From contig NZ_SMRO01000001.1 in NCBI RefSeq assembly GCF_004359985.1, positions 2,208,193 to 2,272,192 on the forward strand: DNA of 64,000 nucleotides. Direction: 5' to 3'. Below, piece after piece: positions 53,647-61,906 of this stretch (positions are counted from its first letter, which is position 1; each line of letters opens with the position of its first letter). Source of the stretch: Paraburkholderia flava (lineage in GTDB: Bacteria; Pseudomonadota; Gammaproteobacteria; Burkholderiales; Burkholderiaceae). The position numbers and the translations under genes are program-made. The notes beneath the pieces are model-generated. The model saw nothing but the letters and a program-made list of their open reading frames with translations, was not told the DNA's origin and ran no database searches.

Positions 53647-54707
53647 GGGCGGGCTACGTGGGTGGGAAGCGTTGCGCCGAGGTGGTCGAGCGTCAGCGTG
53701 AGGGTCGTCCATAGCACGCGCTCGGTGTCCGGTTGCAGCGTGGGAGCGGGAAGGTTCAACGTGTCGGCGAGCATGGGGATGCGGTCGCGATCGAGCAGTG
53801 CATCGAGGTTCATCGCGGGTGCGAGCCGGCCACGCTTGGGACCGCGTACCAGACGATCCGGCAGGTTCAGCCGTGCGCCTAGTTCGCGCAGGCAGTGCTT
53901 GTCGGGATCGGGCGGAATGCTGGTCAGGTGGTTGACGACAGCCAGGTCCACGAACGGCGGACACAGGCTCACCGACGCCGCATCGAACAGCGCGTGACAC
54001 AACGGCAGATAGTTGGCCGACTGGTCGCGGCGCAGCACCTGGTCCGCGCCGTCGCCGGTGATCGCCAGTTCGATGCCGTCTGCCGCCATCGCTTCGGCCA
54101 GCAGTAGTTTTGCTACCGGGTGCAGGTTGAACATCGGCTCTTCGACTGCGTGCGTGGTCCTCGGCAACGCGGCGACGAAATCGGCTTCGCACGCGCGCAC
54201 GATCTTCACGCTGGCCTGCATCTGGTCGGCTAGTTCGAGTGCGGCGTCCAGCTCGCAGTAGTCGGGCATGTCGGTGGCGAGGATGTAGGACGTCACGTGC
54301 CGGTGCGCACCGAGTTCGCGCAACAGCGCGAGCAGCAGCGCGGAATCGAGCCCACCGCTCAATGCGAGTGCGACGCGCTTGCCGCTGTCGAGTGCGCGTT
54401 GCAGTGCGTCGCGCAGCACGGTCTCCAGATCGGCGCGCACGGGTTCGGACGGCGCGGCATGCACTTCCAGACCCTGCGACGAACGGATCAGCGCGTGACC
54501 GGGCGGTACCGCCAGCACGTCCCGCAACACCGTACGACCGACGACGCGCTCGCCGCTCAGATAGCCGGCAATCGCGGTCACGTCGGGTGGACCGGCGGGT
54601 TGCCCGGAGGCCCGTAGTACCTGCAGGATGCCGCCTGCCGACGCGCCGCTGCGCGGATGGTAGTGCAGCCGCTCGAAGCCGAAGAAGTCTCGCGTGCCGA
54701 CGATCAT
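53643..54707 (-). CDS. Asparagine-synthetase-like amide ligase with shortened glutaminase domain
   Basis: The 354-residue protein has an ATP-pyrophosphatase loop SGGLDS at 117-122, a second site TGDGADQVLRRD, and a late PKRGRLAP block, as in asparagine synthetase B and beta-lactam synthetase. The N-terminal part starts at RDFFGFERLHYHP, equivalent to residue about 80-90 of the usual glutaminase domain. The nucleophile Cys2 and glutamine site are therefore missing. It should adenylate a carboxylate and join it to free ammonia or an amine. It overlaps both neighbours by 4 bp. The frame is open upstream but inside the radical SAM gene. Confidence 0.85.
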   Translation of the reverse strand: MIVGTRDFFGFERLHYHPRSGASAGGILQVLRASGQPAGPPDVTAIAGYLSGERVVGRTVLRDVLAVPPGHALIRSSQGLEVHAAPSEPVRADLETVLRDALQRALDSGKRVALALSGGLDSALLLALLRELGAHRHVTSYILATDMPDYCELDAALELADQMQASVKIVRACEADFVAALPRTTHAVEEPMFNLHPVAKLLLAEAMAADGIELAITGDGADQVLRRDQSANYLPLCHALFDAASVSLCPPFVDLAVVNHLTSIPPDPDKHCLRELGARLNLPDRLVRGPKRGRLAPAMNLDALLDRDRIPMLADTLNLPAPTLQPDTERVLWTTLTLTLDHLGATLPTHVARP

Positions 54708-55579
54708 GGATAGCACGCCTTCAGTGTCTCCACCTCGATGCGCTTCATGATCCGGTGCGGCGCCACGACCGCACTGCCGCCGTGACAGTGCAGGCAGGCT
54801 TCGAGCGGCGTTTCGCGCTGCAGGTACGCGAGCATCGCGTCGAGCATGCAGGCATCGTCGCGCAGCGGCAGACCATCGGACTGGAAATCTTGAGTGCCCT
54901 TGTACAGCGTATGAAAATGCGCGGGACGGGTGCACGTATAGAACATCCCATCGCGGATCATGTGACAGCGTTCGCGAATCCAGCAGTCGTGATAGATGCG
55001 CTTTGCTTCGTCATCGGTGCTGAGCTCCGCGCGATTCATCGTCGTGAACACGTCCTGCACTTTCCAGTTCAGGCGTACTGCGAAGCGCCCCGCCTGCTTC
55101 TCGATGTACGCGACCAGGTCCGACGCGAGCGACGGCTTCGGATAGCGCGAGATCGTCAACGCATCGACTGTTTGCCAGAACGCATTCGACATGTCTCCGA
55201 GTTTCGTCCCGTTCGTCGTCACGGAAATGACGGGCGCGATGCCGGTGTCCCGCACGCGCTTGATCAACTCGACCAGCTCGGGATGCAGCAGCGGTTCGCC
55301 GCCGACCAGTTTGAACACGCGCGGATTCAGCACCTTGACGGCTTTGCGCAGATCGTCGGCAACCGATTCGGGGCTCGCGTACCAGGCCGGCAGCAACGGC
55401 GACAGCGAACAGCACTCCGCGCACGTCAGGTTGCAGTGATCGACGATGTGCGCTTCCAGCGAGCGCGTCTGCACGCGTCCGTCCTGCACGCGGTAGTTGC
55501 GTTCGAGCGGCGGCGGGAAGACATGCTGCCGGCCGTTGGGCGACGCGCTGGTCGAGGGAGGGTTCATGTTTGCACTCAC
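54704..55579 (-). CDS. Radical SAM protein with auxiliary-cluster cysteines
   Basis: The 291-residue protein has the 4Fe-4S/SAM motif Cys49-x3-Cys53-x2-Cys56 in HCNLTCAEC, the GGEP motif at 93-96 and a TTNGT strand. The C-terminal part has further cysteines at 199, 205, 216, 244, 262 and 265 (in DCW, RCH, YTCTRP and ACLHCHGG). These could hold one or two extra clusters, as in SPASM/twitch enzymes. It may dehydrogenate, epimerise or couple a substrate. GTG 55579 follows AGGAAG; ATG 55567 is an alternative. It directly follows the kinase-like gene (1 bp gap). Confidence 0.87.
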   Translation of the reverse strand: MSANMNPPSTSASPNGRQHVFPPPLERNYRVQDGRVQTRSLEAHIVDHCNLTCAECCSLSPLLPAWYASPESVADDLRKAVKVLNPRVFKLVGGEPLLHPELVELIKRVRDTGIAPVISVTTNGTKLGDMSNAFWQTVDALTISRYPKPSLASDLVAYIEKQAGRFAVRLNWKVQDVFTTMNRAELSTDDEAKRIYHDCWIRERCHMIRDGMFYTCTRPAHFHTLYKGTQDFQSDGLPLRDDACMLDAMLAYLQRETPLEACLHCHGGSAVVAPHRIMKRIEVETLKACYP

Positions 55580-55580
55580 G

Positions 55581-56591
55581 TCAGCTTCCTGCTTCCACGC
55601 AACGGGAAAAGAAATCGATCAACTGGCCGCGCGCGTCGGCCATCGTCGACGCCATCGTCGCGGCTCCACGCAGATGCGCATCGTAGCGCGGCGGATCGGC
55701 CAGCCAGCCGCGCACGACCCACAGCTTGAGCGCATGTTGCAGACAGGCTGCGTCGACGGCCCACGCGATTCGCTCGACACGTACCGGACGGACTTGCTGA
55801 TACGCGTGCACGAAAACCTCGGCGAGTGCCGGCGCTTCCAGCGGCAGATGATTCAGACAGCGGACAAGTTCGAATTCCCGTGGCGCGCCGATCACGGCTT
55901 CCCAATCCAGAATCACAGGAGGCAGGCCGCGATCTCGCTCGGCATCGGAATCGAACAGGTAGTTGAACTGGTTGTAGTCGTTGTGGATCGGATGCTGCGG
56001 GTCGTCGACGGGAAACGCGTCGATGCTGCCGGGATAGTGTTCGTCGATCAGGCGCAGGCTCGTATCGACATAGGTGCGCAGGTGCGATGTGTCGGTGTCG
56101 GGTGGTGGGTGGTCGAGCGCGTCGACCAGGCTGCTGCGCACGTGATCGACATCGATTGCAGCGAGGCGTGCGTGGAGCGTGTCGAGTGCCGGCAGACGCA
56201 GCCGGTCGAGACTCAGATGCAGCGCCGCGAGACTCGCGCCGAGTGCGGCCCATTGATCGGGTGTGAACGTATCGTAGGTCTTGAATTGCCCTGTCCCCCA
56301 CTGCGTCAGCATCGCGTGTGAGTCGAGGCCGGTCCACAGAGCTTCGCCGGTCGTCGTGAGGCACAGTGTCTGGACGCGGAAGCGGGCATCGTCGTGTGCG
56401 TGCAGATGCGCGAGCACGGCGGCCTCTCTTGTCGCTCTCGCGTGCTGGTCGCTTGTGTAGAGCTTGACGGCCAGGTCGCCTGCGTCGGTCGGCAGGCGCC
56501 ATACGCGCTCGCTGACCTGGCGTGCGGGTCCATTGCGCGTGACGGCATACGCTGCGCAGATCGCGTCGAAGGTGGCGGCCCGATCGTTCAT
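55581..56591 (-). CDS. Phosphotransferase-like protein (cluster kinase 2)
   Basis: The 336-residue APH-fold protein has an N-lobe Lys in LAVKLYTS and a catalytic loop PIHNDYNQFNYLF with Asp205 and Asn210 (HND in place of HGD). The metal-site motif is VILDWE (Asp229). It is distant from the APH at 50792, so the cluster has two different kinases. The start codon immediately follows the methyltransferase stop (TGA-ATG). Confidence 0.82.
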   Translation of the reverse strand: MNDRAATFDAICAAYAVTRNGPARQVSERVWRLPTDAGDLAVKLYTSDQHARATREAAVLAHLHAHDDARFRVQTLCLTTTGEALWTGLDSHAMLTQWGTGQFKTYDTFTPDQWAALGASLAALHLSLDRLRLPALDTLHARLAAIDVDHVRSSLVDALDHPPPDTDTSHLRTYVDTSLRLIDEHYPGSIDAFPVDDPQHPIHNDYNQFNYLFDSDAERDRGLPPVILDWEAVIGAPREFELVRCLNHLPLEAPALAEVFVHAYQQVRPVRVERIAWAVDAACLQHALKLWVVRGWLADPPRYDAHLRGAATMASTMADARGQLIDFFSRCVEAGS

Positions 56592-57341
56592 TCAGATCTG
56601 CTCGGCCGGCCCGTGGCGATACGGATGGCCGCTCAGAAACGTGTTGTGGCCGACGTAGCGCAGCTTGTACATCGCGGGCCGGAACACGACCGATGGATCG
56701 TTACTGGCGATGCCGAGGAGCGGGTACAGGTCGCGTCTGACGAAGAACGCGTTGTTGCCCATGTCATCGCAGCACACCAGCTCGTAGCCTTTCTGCTTGC
56801 CGAGGTGATGCAGCGATTCGAGGCTCGCGCCGTAATAGGTCGAGCCGTCCCATTCGTGGTCCGGATTGAAGCACATGACCCAGCGCTCGGGCGGCGTGTA
56901 GTACGGGTTGTATTCGATGATCACGATGCGCGGCTGGTGCGCTTCGAGGCCACGCCAGATCCAGTAGTCGTTGCCGTCGACGTCGATCGACAGCAGATCG
57001 AAATCGATAGGGACGCCGGCCTCGGCAAGCAGCCGATCCACCGTATCGGGCTGCACGCGTTCGTGACGCAAACGGACGCCATCCGCGCGACCGTAGTGTG
57101 CTTCGAGTTTTCCGAAGCGGTAGTCGCTCCCTTCGATCAGCAGACCCTGCCAGCCGTATTCGCGGAGCAGCCGCGCGGTGTTGCTGTTGCGCAGGCCGTC
57201 GCTTGCACCGATGTCGACGCAGAAGCGGCTGGTTGGTGCGATCCGTTCCAGCAGGCGCGACAGGATGCTTTCTTCGCTGCCTTGCGCGTAGAGGCTTTGA
57301 GCGAGGTTCGACAGGTCGATCGGGAGAGGGGAGTCCGGCAT
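56592..57341 (-). CDS. FkbM-like SAM-dependent methyltransferase
   Basis: The 249-residue class I methyltransferase-fold protein has VDIGASDGLRNSNT at 42-55 (SAM loop) and GLLIEGSDYRFGKLE (acidic ribose-binding end). FDLLSIDVDGNDYWIWRGL and IVIIEYNPYYTP follow, as in FkbM-like O-methyltransferases. First gene of the five-gene operon; the promoter should lie in 57342-57500. M-P-D-S at 57341 is chosen; the frame is open to 57437. Confidence 0.8.
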   Translation of the reverse strand: MPDSPLPIDLSNLAQSLYAQGSEESILSRLLERIAPTSRFCVDIGASDGLRNSNTARLLREYGWQGLLIEGSDYRFGKLEAHYGRADGVRLRHERVQPDTVDRLLAEAGVPIDFDLLSIDVDGNDYWIWRGLEAHQPRIVIIEYNPYYTPPERWVMCFNPDHEWDGSTYYGASLESLHHLGKQKGYELVCCDDMGNNAFFVRRDLYPLLGIASNDPSVVFRPAMYKLRYVGHNTFLSGHPYRHGPAEQI

Positions 57342-57502
57342 GGGAGCGGCACGGTTGCTTGATCGGAGACTAATGTACCTGAACTTCTGGAAGCCGCAGA
57401 ATCGGGTGGCTATCGAGGATGGGCAGCCAGTCGACACCCATTCACGAATGGTCGAAAATCCCCTTCAACTGACGATGAGAGCGCTCACTGCGAATCCGCA
57501 CG

Positions 57503-58024
57503 ATGACAACAAGATTCGATATTGCGAAGTGGCGTCGCTTTACGTTGACCATGACTGCCGTCGCGTTGGTCGGCATGGTTTCGTCGATGTTGATACCGTC
57601 GCCTTCGTTCAAGCTGTCGGACATGTGCAACGTGGACGCGTCCGGCAATGTCGTCATAGACAAGGTCGCTGTCGGGCGCATATCGCACTTCGTCGGTTCT
57701 TACTTTGTCGAGGGGCCTGGCGGCATTACAACGCTGTCGAGTTGTTCGAAGAGTGGCTGCGGACCGTTTCAGCAAGAGATGCTTGACGGGCATACCGGTG
57801 CTCCCGTTCGTGCGGAGTTCTGCGCCGGCCGGGGCGCCCGTCTAACCATTTCGGGTGAGGAAGTGTTCCATCTTACGCAGCAGTCTCTCGATCGACGGAC
57901 TGCGAACAACGCACGCAACGCCATATGGTTGGAGCGGTTTGGCATTGCGTGGTGCTGTTTCTGGTTGCTGCTGCAGACGATTGCGGAAATCCGCTTCAAT
58001 CGAATCGGTGATCGCGCGAGGTGA
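57503..58024 (+). CDS. Hypothetical membrane protein
   Basis: The 173-residue protein has one hydrophobic helix near the N-terminus (about 14-32) and one near the C-terminus (about 143-162). The central domain of about 110 residues contains paired Cys (DMCNV, SSCSKSGCG, EFCAG), suggesting an exported disulfide-bonded loop between two anchors. I do not recognise the family. It is divergent from the biosynthetic operon and followed by a hairpin. Confidence 0.65.
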   Translation: MTTRFDIAKWRRFTLTMTAVALVGMVSSMLIPSPSFKLSDMCNVDASGNVVIDKVAVGRISHFVGSYFVEGPGGITTLSSCSKSGCGPFQQEMLDGHTGAPVRAEFCAGRGARLTISGEEVFHLTQQSLDRRTANNARNAIWLERFGIAWCCFWLLLQTIAEIRFNRIGDRAR

Positions 58025-58032
58025 CCTCGATC

Positions 58033-58054
58033 GATCGCGTCACTCGACGCGATC
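58033..58054 (+). terminator. Hairpin after the hypothetical membrane protein gene
   Basis: GATCGCGTC, loop ACTC, GACGCGATC form a perfect 9-bp stem starting 8 bp after the stop. The remaining 230 bp before the next gene hold no supported gene. Confidence 0.55.
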
Positions 58055-58282
58055 CTGCTCACTCCCCCGCACACACGATGTGCTCGTTCTAGCGCTTCGA
58101 ACCTCCGACTCGAATTAGCGTCGATTCGATAAAGCACTTTTGCTGGCGATGCGCCTAATGCATCTTGCCGCTCACACAAAGCCGCGCCACATCTAGACCG
58201 CGATCTATCCAGATGCAATGCCACTGGCAGCCATTCGAACTTTGCGCTTCAACCCGCACGCGTCGATCCACATAATGGGTGT

Positions 58283-58313
58283 AACCGGTGTTCGCGTCTT
58301 TCGCGAACCGGTT
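58283..58313 (+). promoter_or_regulatory. Bulged inverted repeat in the leader of the dehydratase operon
   Basis: AACCGG, then TG, then TTCGCG pairs with CGCGAA and CCGGTT around a 5-base loop, giving a 12-bp stem with a 2-base bulge. It ends 6 bp before the ribosome site GGAGAGG and 18 bp before the ATG. It could be an operator or an RNA element controlling translation. Confidence 0.45.
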
Positions 58314-58330
58314 TATCCGGAGAGGCGATC

Positions 58331-59599
58331 ATGGGCGCGACGATCACTGAGAAAATTATTGCCCGCGCAGCGGGCCTTGTTTCGGTTGCGCCAGGCGATG
58401 AAGTCATGGTCAAGCCCGACTTCGTACTCGCCTACGACTTCCCAGGCTACACGAACGTTTACTTCAGACAACTGAAAGAGGATCTGCATATCGAGCGGAT
58501 CGCCGAACCCGAACGGTTCGGAATCTTTATCGATCACATGGTTCCGGCCGCGTCCGTCGATGAAGAGGCGTTCCACATCGAGACGCGGCAATGGACGTCG
58601 GAGAACAGCGTCCCGCTCTTCGAACGCAAAGGCATCGGTCACCAGGTCGCGGCCGAAGTCGGCTATGCGGTTCCCGGCGCGCTGGTGGTTCACTTCGATC
58701 CGCACATCAGCCAGTTGGGTACGTTTGGAACGCTCGGCCTCGGCATTCACCGGAACATGCTCGAAGCCTATTCGCGCGAACGCATTGCGCTCCGTGTGCC
58801 GCATACGGTGCGCATCGAGCTCAAAGGTTCGCTCACCCCCGGCGTGATGGCGCGTGACGTGTTTCATCATATCGTCGGACAGATCGGTTCGGACGGCTGC
58901 CGGTTCAAGGTGATGGAGCTTGCGGGTCCCGGACTCGATACGCTGTCGATCGACGGACTGCAAACCATCACGGGTCTTGCGATGTTCGTCGGCGCAATTT
59001 CGGCCATCGTTAACCCGAACGAGGCGCGGCTGCGCTATGCACTTCCGCGCGCGAGGAAGACGATCGAGCCGCTTTACAGCGACGCCGATGCGCACTACTT
59101 TGCTGTGCATGAAATCGACCTCGGCGCGATCGAACCAATTGTCGTCATACCGCCGAGTCCCGCCAATACGCGCGCGTTACGCGATCATCTCGGCGTGCCC
59201 GTGCAGGCAGGCTACCTCGGGTCCTGCGCGTCAGGTCGCCTCGAGGATCTGCAGGCGGCCGCCGCCGTGTTGCGCGGCCGGCACGTCGCAGAGGGCTTCA
59301 GTCTGAACATCGTTCCAACGTCGCAGCAGATCATGCTCGAAGCGTCCCGCGCGGGCCTGCTCTCCACGCTCGTGGAAGCAGGCGCGTTCCTGTCGTCGCC
59401 CAGCTGCGACTACTGCTATGGACGCATGGGTACGATCACCGCCGGCCAGCGCGCGGTATCGACCGGCACACTCAACGTGCCTGGACGCATGGGCAGCACC
59501 GACGCCGAGATCTATCTGTGCAACGCGGCCGTCGTCGCTGCGTCGGCAATCGAAGGACGCCTTGCCGATCCTCGTCCCTACCTCGGAGCATCGGCATGA
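58331..59599 (+). CDS. Aconitase-superfamily dehydratase, large subunit (LeuC/DmdA-like)
   Basis: A 422-residue protein of the 3-isopropylmalate dehydratase large-subunit type. 4Fe-4S ligands are Cys299 (GSCASGR), Cys359 and Cys362 (SCDYCYG). FIDHMVPAA and SQLGTFGTLGLG segments fit the family. It hydrates or dehydrates a hydroxy-dicarboxylic acid together with the small subunit encoded next. Cotranscription with a lyase of the isocitrate-lyase/PEP-mutase family recalls 2,3-dimethylmalate dehydratase (DmdA) more than leucine synthesis. GGAGAGG precedes the ATG, and the stop overlaps the next ATG. Confidence 0.87.
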   Translation: MGATITEKIIARAAGLVSVAPGDEVMVKPDFVLAYDFPGYTNVYFRQLKEDLHIERIAEPERFGIFIDHMVPAASVDEEAFHIETRQWTSENSVPLFERKGIGHQVAAEVGYAVPGALVVHFDPHISQLGTFGTLGLGIHRNMLEAYSRERIALRVPHTVRIELKGSLTPGVMARDVFHHIVGQIGSDGCRFKVMELAGPGLDTLSIDGLQTITGLAMFVGAISAIVNPNEARLRYALPRARKTIEPLYSDADAHYFAVHEIDLGAIEPIVVIPPSPANTRALRDHLGVPVQAGYLGSCASGRLEDLQAAAAVLRGRHVAEGFSLNIVPTSQQIMLEASRAGLLSTLVEAGAFLSSPSCDYCYGRMGTITAGQRAVSTGTLNVPGRMGSTDAEIYLCNAAVVAASAIEGRLADPRPYLGASA

Positions 59600-60111
59600 A
59601 CCTGAAGAATCTTGCGGGCCGCGTCGCGTTCATCTTTGCCGACGACGACTACGACGTCGACCAGATCGTCGGTGTGAAAAACATTCGGGTTCAGGACCCG
59701 GACGCGCTGCGACGCATCGTGATGCAGGCAGTCGATCCCGACTTCGCTGCGACGGTACAACCGGGCGACGTGCTGATCGGTGGACGCAACTTCGGTTACG
59801 GCCACCCGCACTATCCGCCGATGATCGCGATGCGCGACCTCGGCATTTCGTGCGTCATTGCCGAATCGTTTTCGCCCGGCTACTGGTGGGGCGAAATGGC
59901 GGAAGGATTTCCGCAGATCGCCTGCGCGGGCATTCTCGAACAGGTTCGACGCTGGGATCCGATCGAGGTCGTCTGGGACGAATGCCTCGTCAGGAATCTT
60001 GCCACCGGCGCCGCGTTGCCATTCGATCCACCGACCCGTTCGGAAAGGGACATTCTCGGCGCCGGCGGCCTCGTCAAATATCTTCAGTCTTTATCCTGCG
60101 ACCGCTCATGA
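59596..60111 (+). CDS. Aconitase-superfamily dehydratase, small subunit (LeuD/DmdB-like, atypical)
   Basis: The 171-residue swivel-domain protein opens MNLKNLAGRVAFIFADDDYDVDQIVG and has GGRNFGYGHPHYPPM, where ordinary LeuD and DmdB proteins have NFGxGSSREHA. The Ser-Ser-Arg-Glu that binds the substrate carboxylate is therefore replaced by His-Pro-His-Tyr. The substrate probably differs from isopropylmalate. The start overlaps the large-subunit stop by 4 bp, and its stop overlaps the lyase ATG. Confidence 0.83.
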   Translation: MNLKNLAGRVAFIFADDDYDVDQIVGVKNIRVQDPDALRRIVMQAVDPDFAATVQPGDVLIGGRNFGYGHPHYPPMIAMRDLGISCVIAESFSPGYWWGEMAEGFPQIACAGILEQVRRWDPIEVVWDECLVRNLATGAALPFDPPTRSERDILGAGGLVKYLQSLSCDRS

Positions 60112-60992
60112 ACAACCAACCGATGAACTCATTCCCCCGCGTTGCCCAGCCCGGCGAAGCGTCCCGTGCATTGCTGAACCTCGCACACCGCGACCGCGCG
60201 CAAGTCATTCCCGGCGCTTACGACGCCTTTAGCGCGAAGCTCGTCGAGCACGCCGGATTCGATGCGGTGTATGTCGGCAGCTATGCGACGGCCGCGGCTG
60301 CGTACGGAATGCCCGACGTTGGCGCTCTGACACTGGACCAGCTCGTCGATCACGCACGCAAGGTTGTCGCCGCAGTGTCGGTTCCGGTGATCGCGGATGC
60401 GGAAGGCGGTTTCTTCGAGCCGGGCAATATCTGGCGAACCGTGCGCGAATTCGAGCAGGCCGGCGTCGCCGCCATTCATATCGAAGATCACGCGGGAGGC
60501 AAGCACACCCAGCTGCCGCAACGCCTCGTCGCGCTCGATCAGGTGCTGGCCCGGTTGCGTGCCGCTCTCGACGCGCGCAATTCCACCGATTTCATCGTGA
60601 TGGCAAGAACCGACGCGATCTGGGCGGTGCACGACGAAGACGAGGCGATTCGTCGCGTCAAGGCGTTCTTCGATATCGGCATCGAGTACATCTTTGCGAA
60701 TGGCGCGACGCCCGACATATTGCGACGGTTTCGCCGCGCGGTGCCGGCCCGCTACGTCACGATCCAGCATCCTGATGTGCGCGACCGCAGCGAATGGAAC
60801 GGTGCAGCGGACATCGTGCTCGACTATGGATTTTGCCTGCAGGCCGTGGCGAAATCGTTGACGACGGCTTTGTCTGCCTATCGCGCGACGCCCAGCGTCG
60901 ACAGCACGGATGTCTATCTGGAACCTGCCGACGTGCTCGAAGCGAGACTGGGCTACGACGCGTTTACGGAGCGTGCGAATCGCTACGTCTAG
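60108..60992 (+). CDS. Isocitrate lyase / PEP mutase family lyase
   Basis: A 294-residue TIM-barrel protein. VIPGAYDAFSAKLVEHAGFDAVYVGS is the N-terminal block, DAEGGFFEPGN holds the metal Asp, and the IHIEDHAGGKH strand follows. VMARTDAIW and DEAIRRVKAFFDIG come next. The usual catalytic loop K-K/R-C-G-H of isocitrate, methylisocitrate and dimethylmalate lyases is absent: the sequence after IED reads HAGGKHTQLP. It may be a decarboxylase or a lyase using another acid. Third gene of a coupled operon, so it should act on the dehydratase product. Confidence 0.85.
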   Translation: MNNQPMNSFPRVAQPGEASRALLNLAHRDRAQVIPGAYDAFSAKLVEHAGFDAVYVGSYATAAAAYGMPDVGALTLDQLVDHARKVVAAVSVPVIADAEGGFFEPGNIWRTVREFEQAGVAAIHIEDHAGGKHTQLPQRLVALDQVLARLRAALDARNSTDFIVMARTDAIWAVHDEDEAIRRVKAFFDIGIEYIFANGATPDILRRFRRAVPARYVTIQHPDVRDRSEWNGAADIVLDYGFCLQAVAKSLTTALSAYRATPSVDSTDVYLEPADVLEARLGYDAFTERANRYV

Positions 60993-61021
60993 CGTCACCC
61001 TTGCATGGAGTAGACACCGAA

Positions 61022-61879
61022 ATGAACATCGAACCCCTGTCGCTACTCGCCGACGATTTTGCGTTTCTCGAAGGACCGCGCTGGTATCGCAATCATCTTT
61101 GGGCGTCGGACATCACCGGTATGAAGCTTTATCGGATCGCGATGGACGGTACGCGCGAAGTGATCTGCGACGTGCCGCATCGTCCTTCGGGCATCGGCTT
61201 TCTGCCTGACGGCACGCCTGTTGTCGTGTCGATGACCGACCGTCGGTTGATGCGAGTCGTCGATGGCAAGCTGGTGTTGCACGCGGACCTGTCCGCGCTT
61301 GCGCCGGCCGACCTGAACGATCTCGTCGTCGATGACGACGGCCGCATCTATGTCGGCAACTTTGGTTACGACCTCTTCGGCGGTGCGCCGAAGCGTCCAG
61401 CAGATCTCTTTGTCGTGGAGCCTGACGGCTCGGCGCGCGTCGCGGCAGGCGGATTCGACTTCCCGAACGGCGTGGTCCTGAAAGACGGCGGCCGCACGCT
61501 TGTCGTTGCCGAATCGTGGTCGAACCGGCTGACCGCTTTCGATCGCGACGATAACGGCAACCTGTCGAACGGCCGTCTCTATGCCGACATGGGCGACGGG
61601 CAGCCGGACGGCATTTGCGTCGATCGCGAAGGCGGCATCTGGGTGCCGAACTTCAACACCGGGGAAGTGGTCCGCATTCTCGAAGGTGGCGTCGTGACGG
61701 ACCGGATTTCCGTCGGCAACAAGCGCGCGCTCGCGTGCCAGCTAGGCGGAGAAGATGGGCGAACGCTGTTCTGCATCACGTTCGATGGCCCACCCGAAGA
61801 TCTGATGACCGGCAAGCGACTGTCCGCGCTTTATACAACCCGGGTCGCGATTCCGGGCCCTGGCTGCAACGTCGCGTGA
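61022..61879 (+). CDS. SMP-30/gluconolactonase family protein
   Basis: The 285-residue six-bladed beta-propeller has FLEGPRWYRNHLWASDITG with the metal Glu. LNDLVVDDDGRIYVGNFG, FPNGVVLKDGGRTLVVAES and DGICVDREGGIWV carry the Asn and Asp metal ligands of the SMP-30 family. It would open a lactone, feeding or ending the pathway of the preceding three genes. It starts 29 bp after the lyase gene. No signal peptide, so cytoplasmic. Confidence 0.9.
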   Translation: MNIEPLSLLADDFAFLEGPRWYRNHLWASDITGMKLYRIAMDGTREVICDVPHRPSGIGFLPDGTPVVVSMTDRRLMRVVDGKLVLHADLSALAPADLNDLVVDDDGRIYVGNFGYDLFGGAPKRPADLFVVEPDGSARVAAGGFDFPNGVVLKDGGRTLVVAESWSNRLTAFDRDDNGNLSNGRLYADMGDGQPDGICVDREGGIWVPNFNTGEVVRILEGGVVTDRISVGNKRALACQLGGEDGRTLFCITFDGPPEDLMTGKRLSALYTTRVAIPGPGCNVA

Positions 61880-61906
61880 CGCACGATGTTTGAATCGACC
61901 GTCGCT

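Noticed and set aside
57342..57502. Short precursor-peptide gene for the radical SAM cluster
   Set aside because: No short frame with a ribosome site and a Cys- or Gly-rich core is visible here, so a peptide product is not supported.
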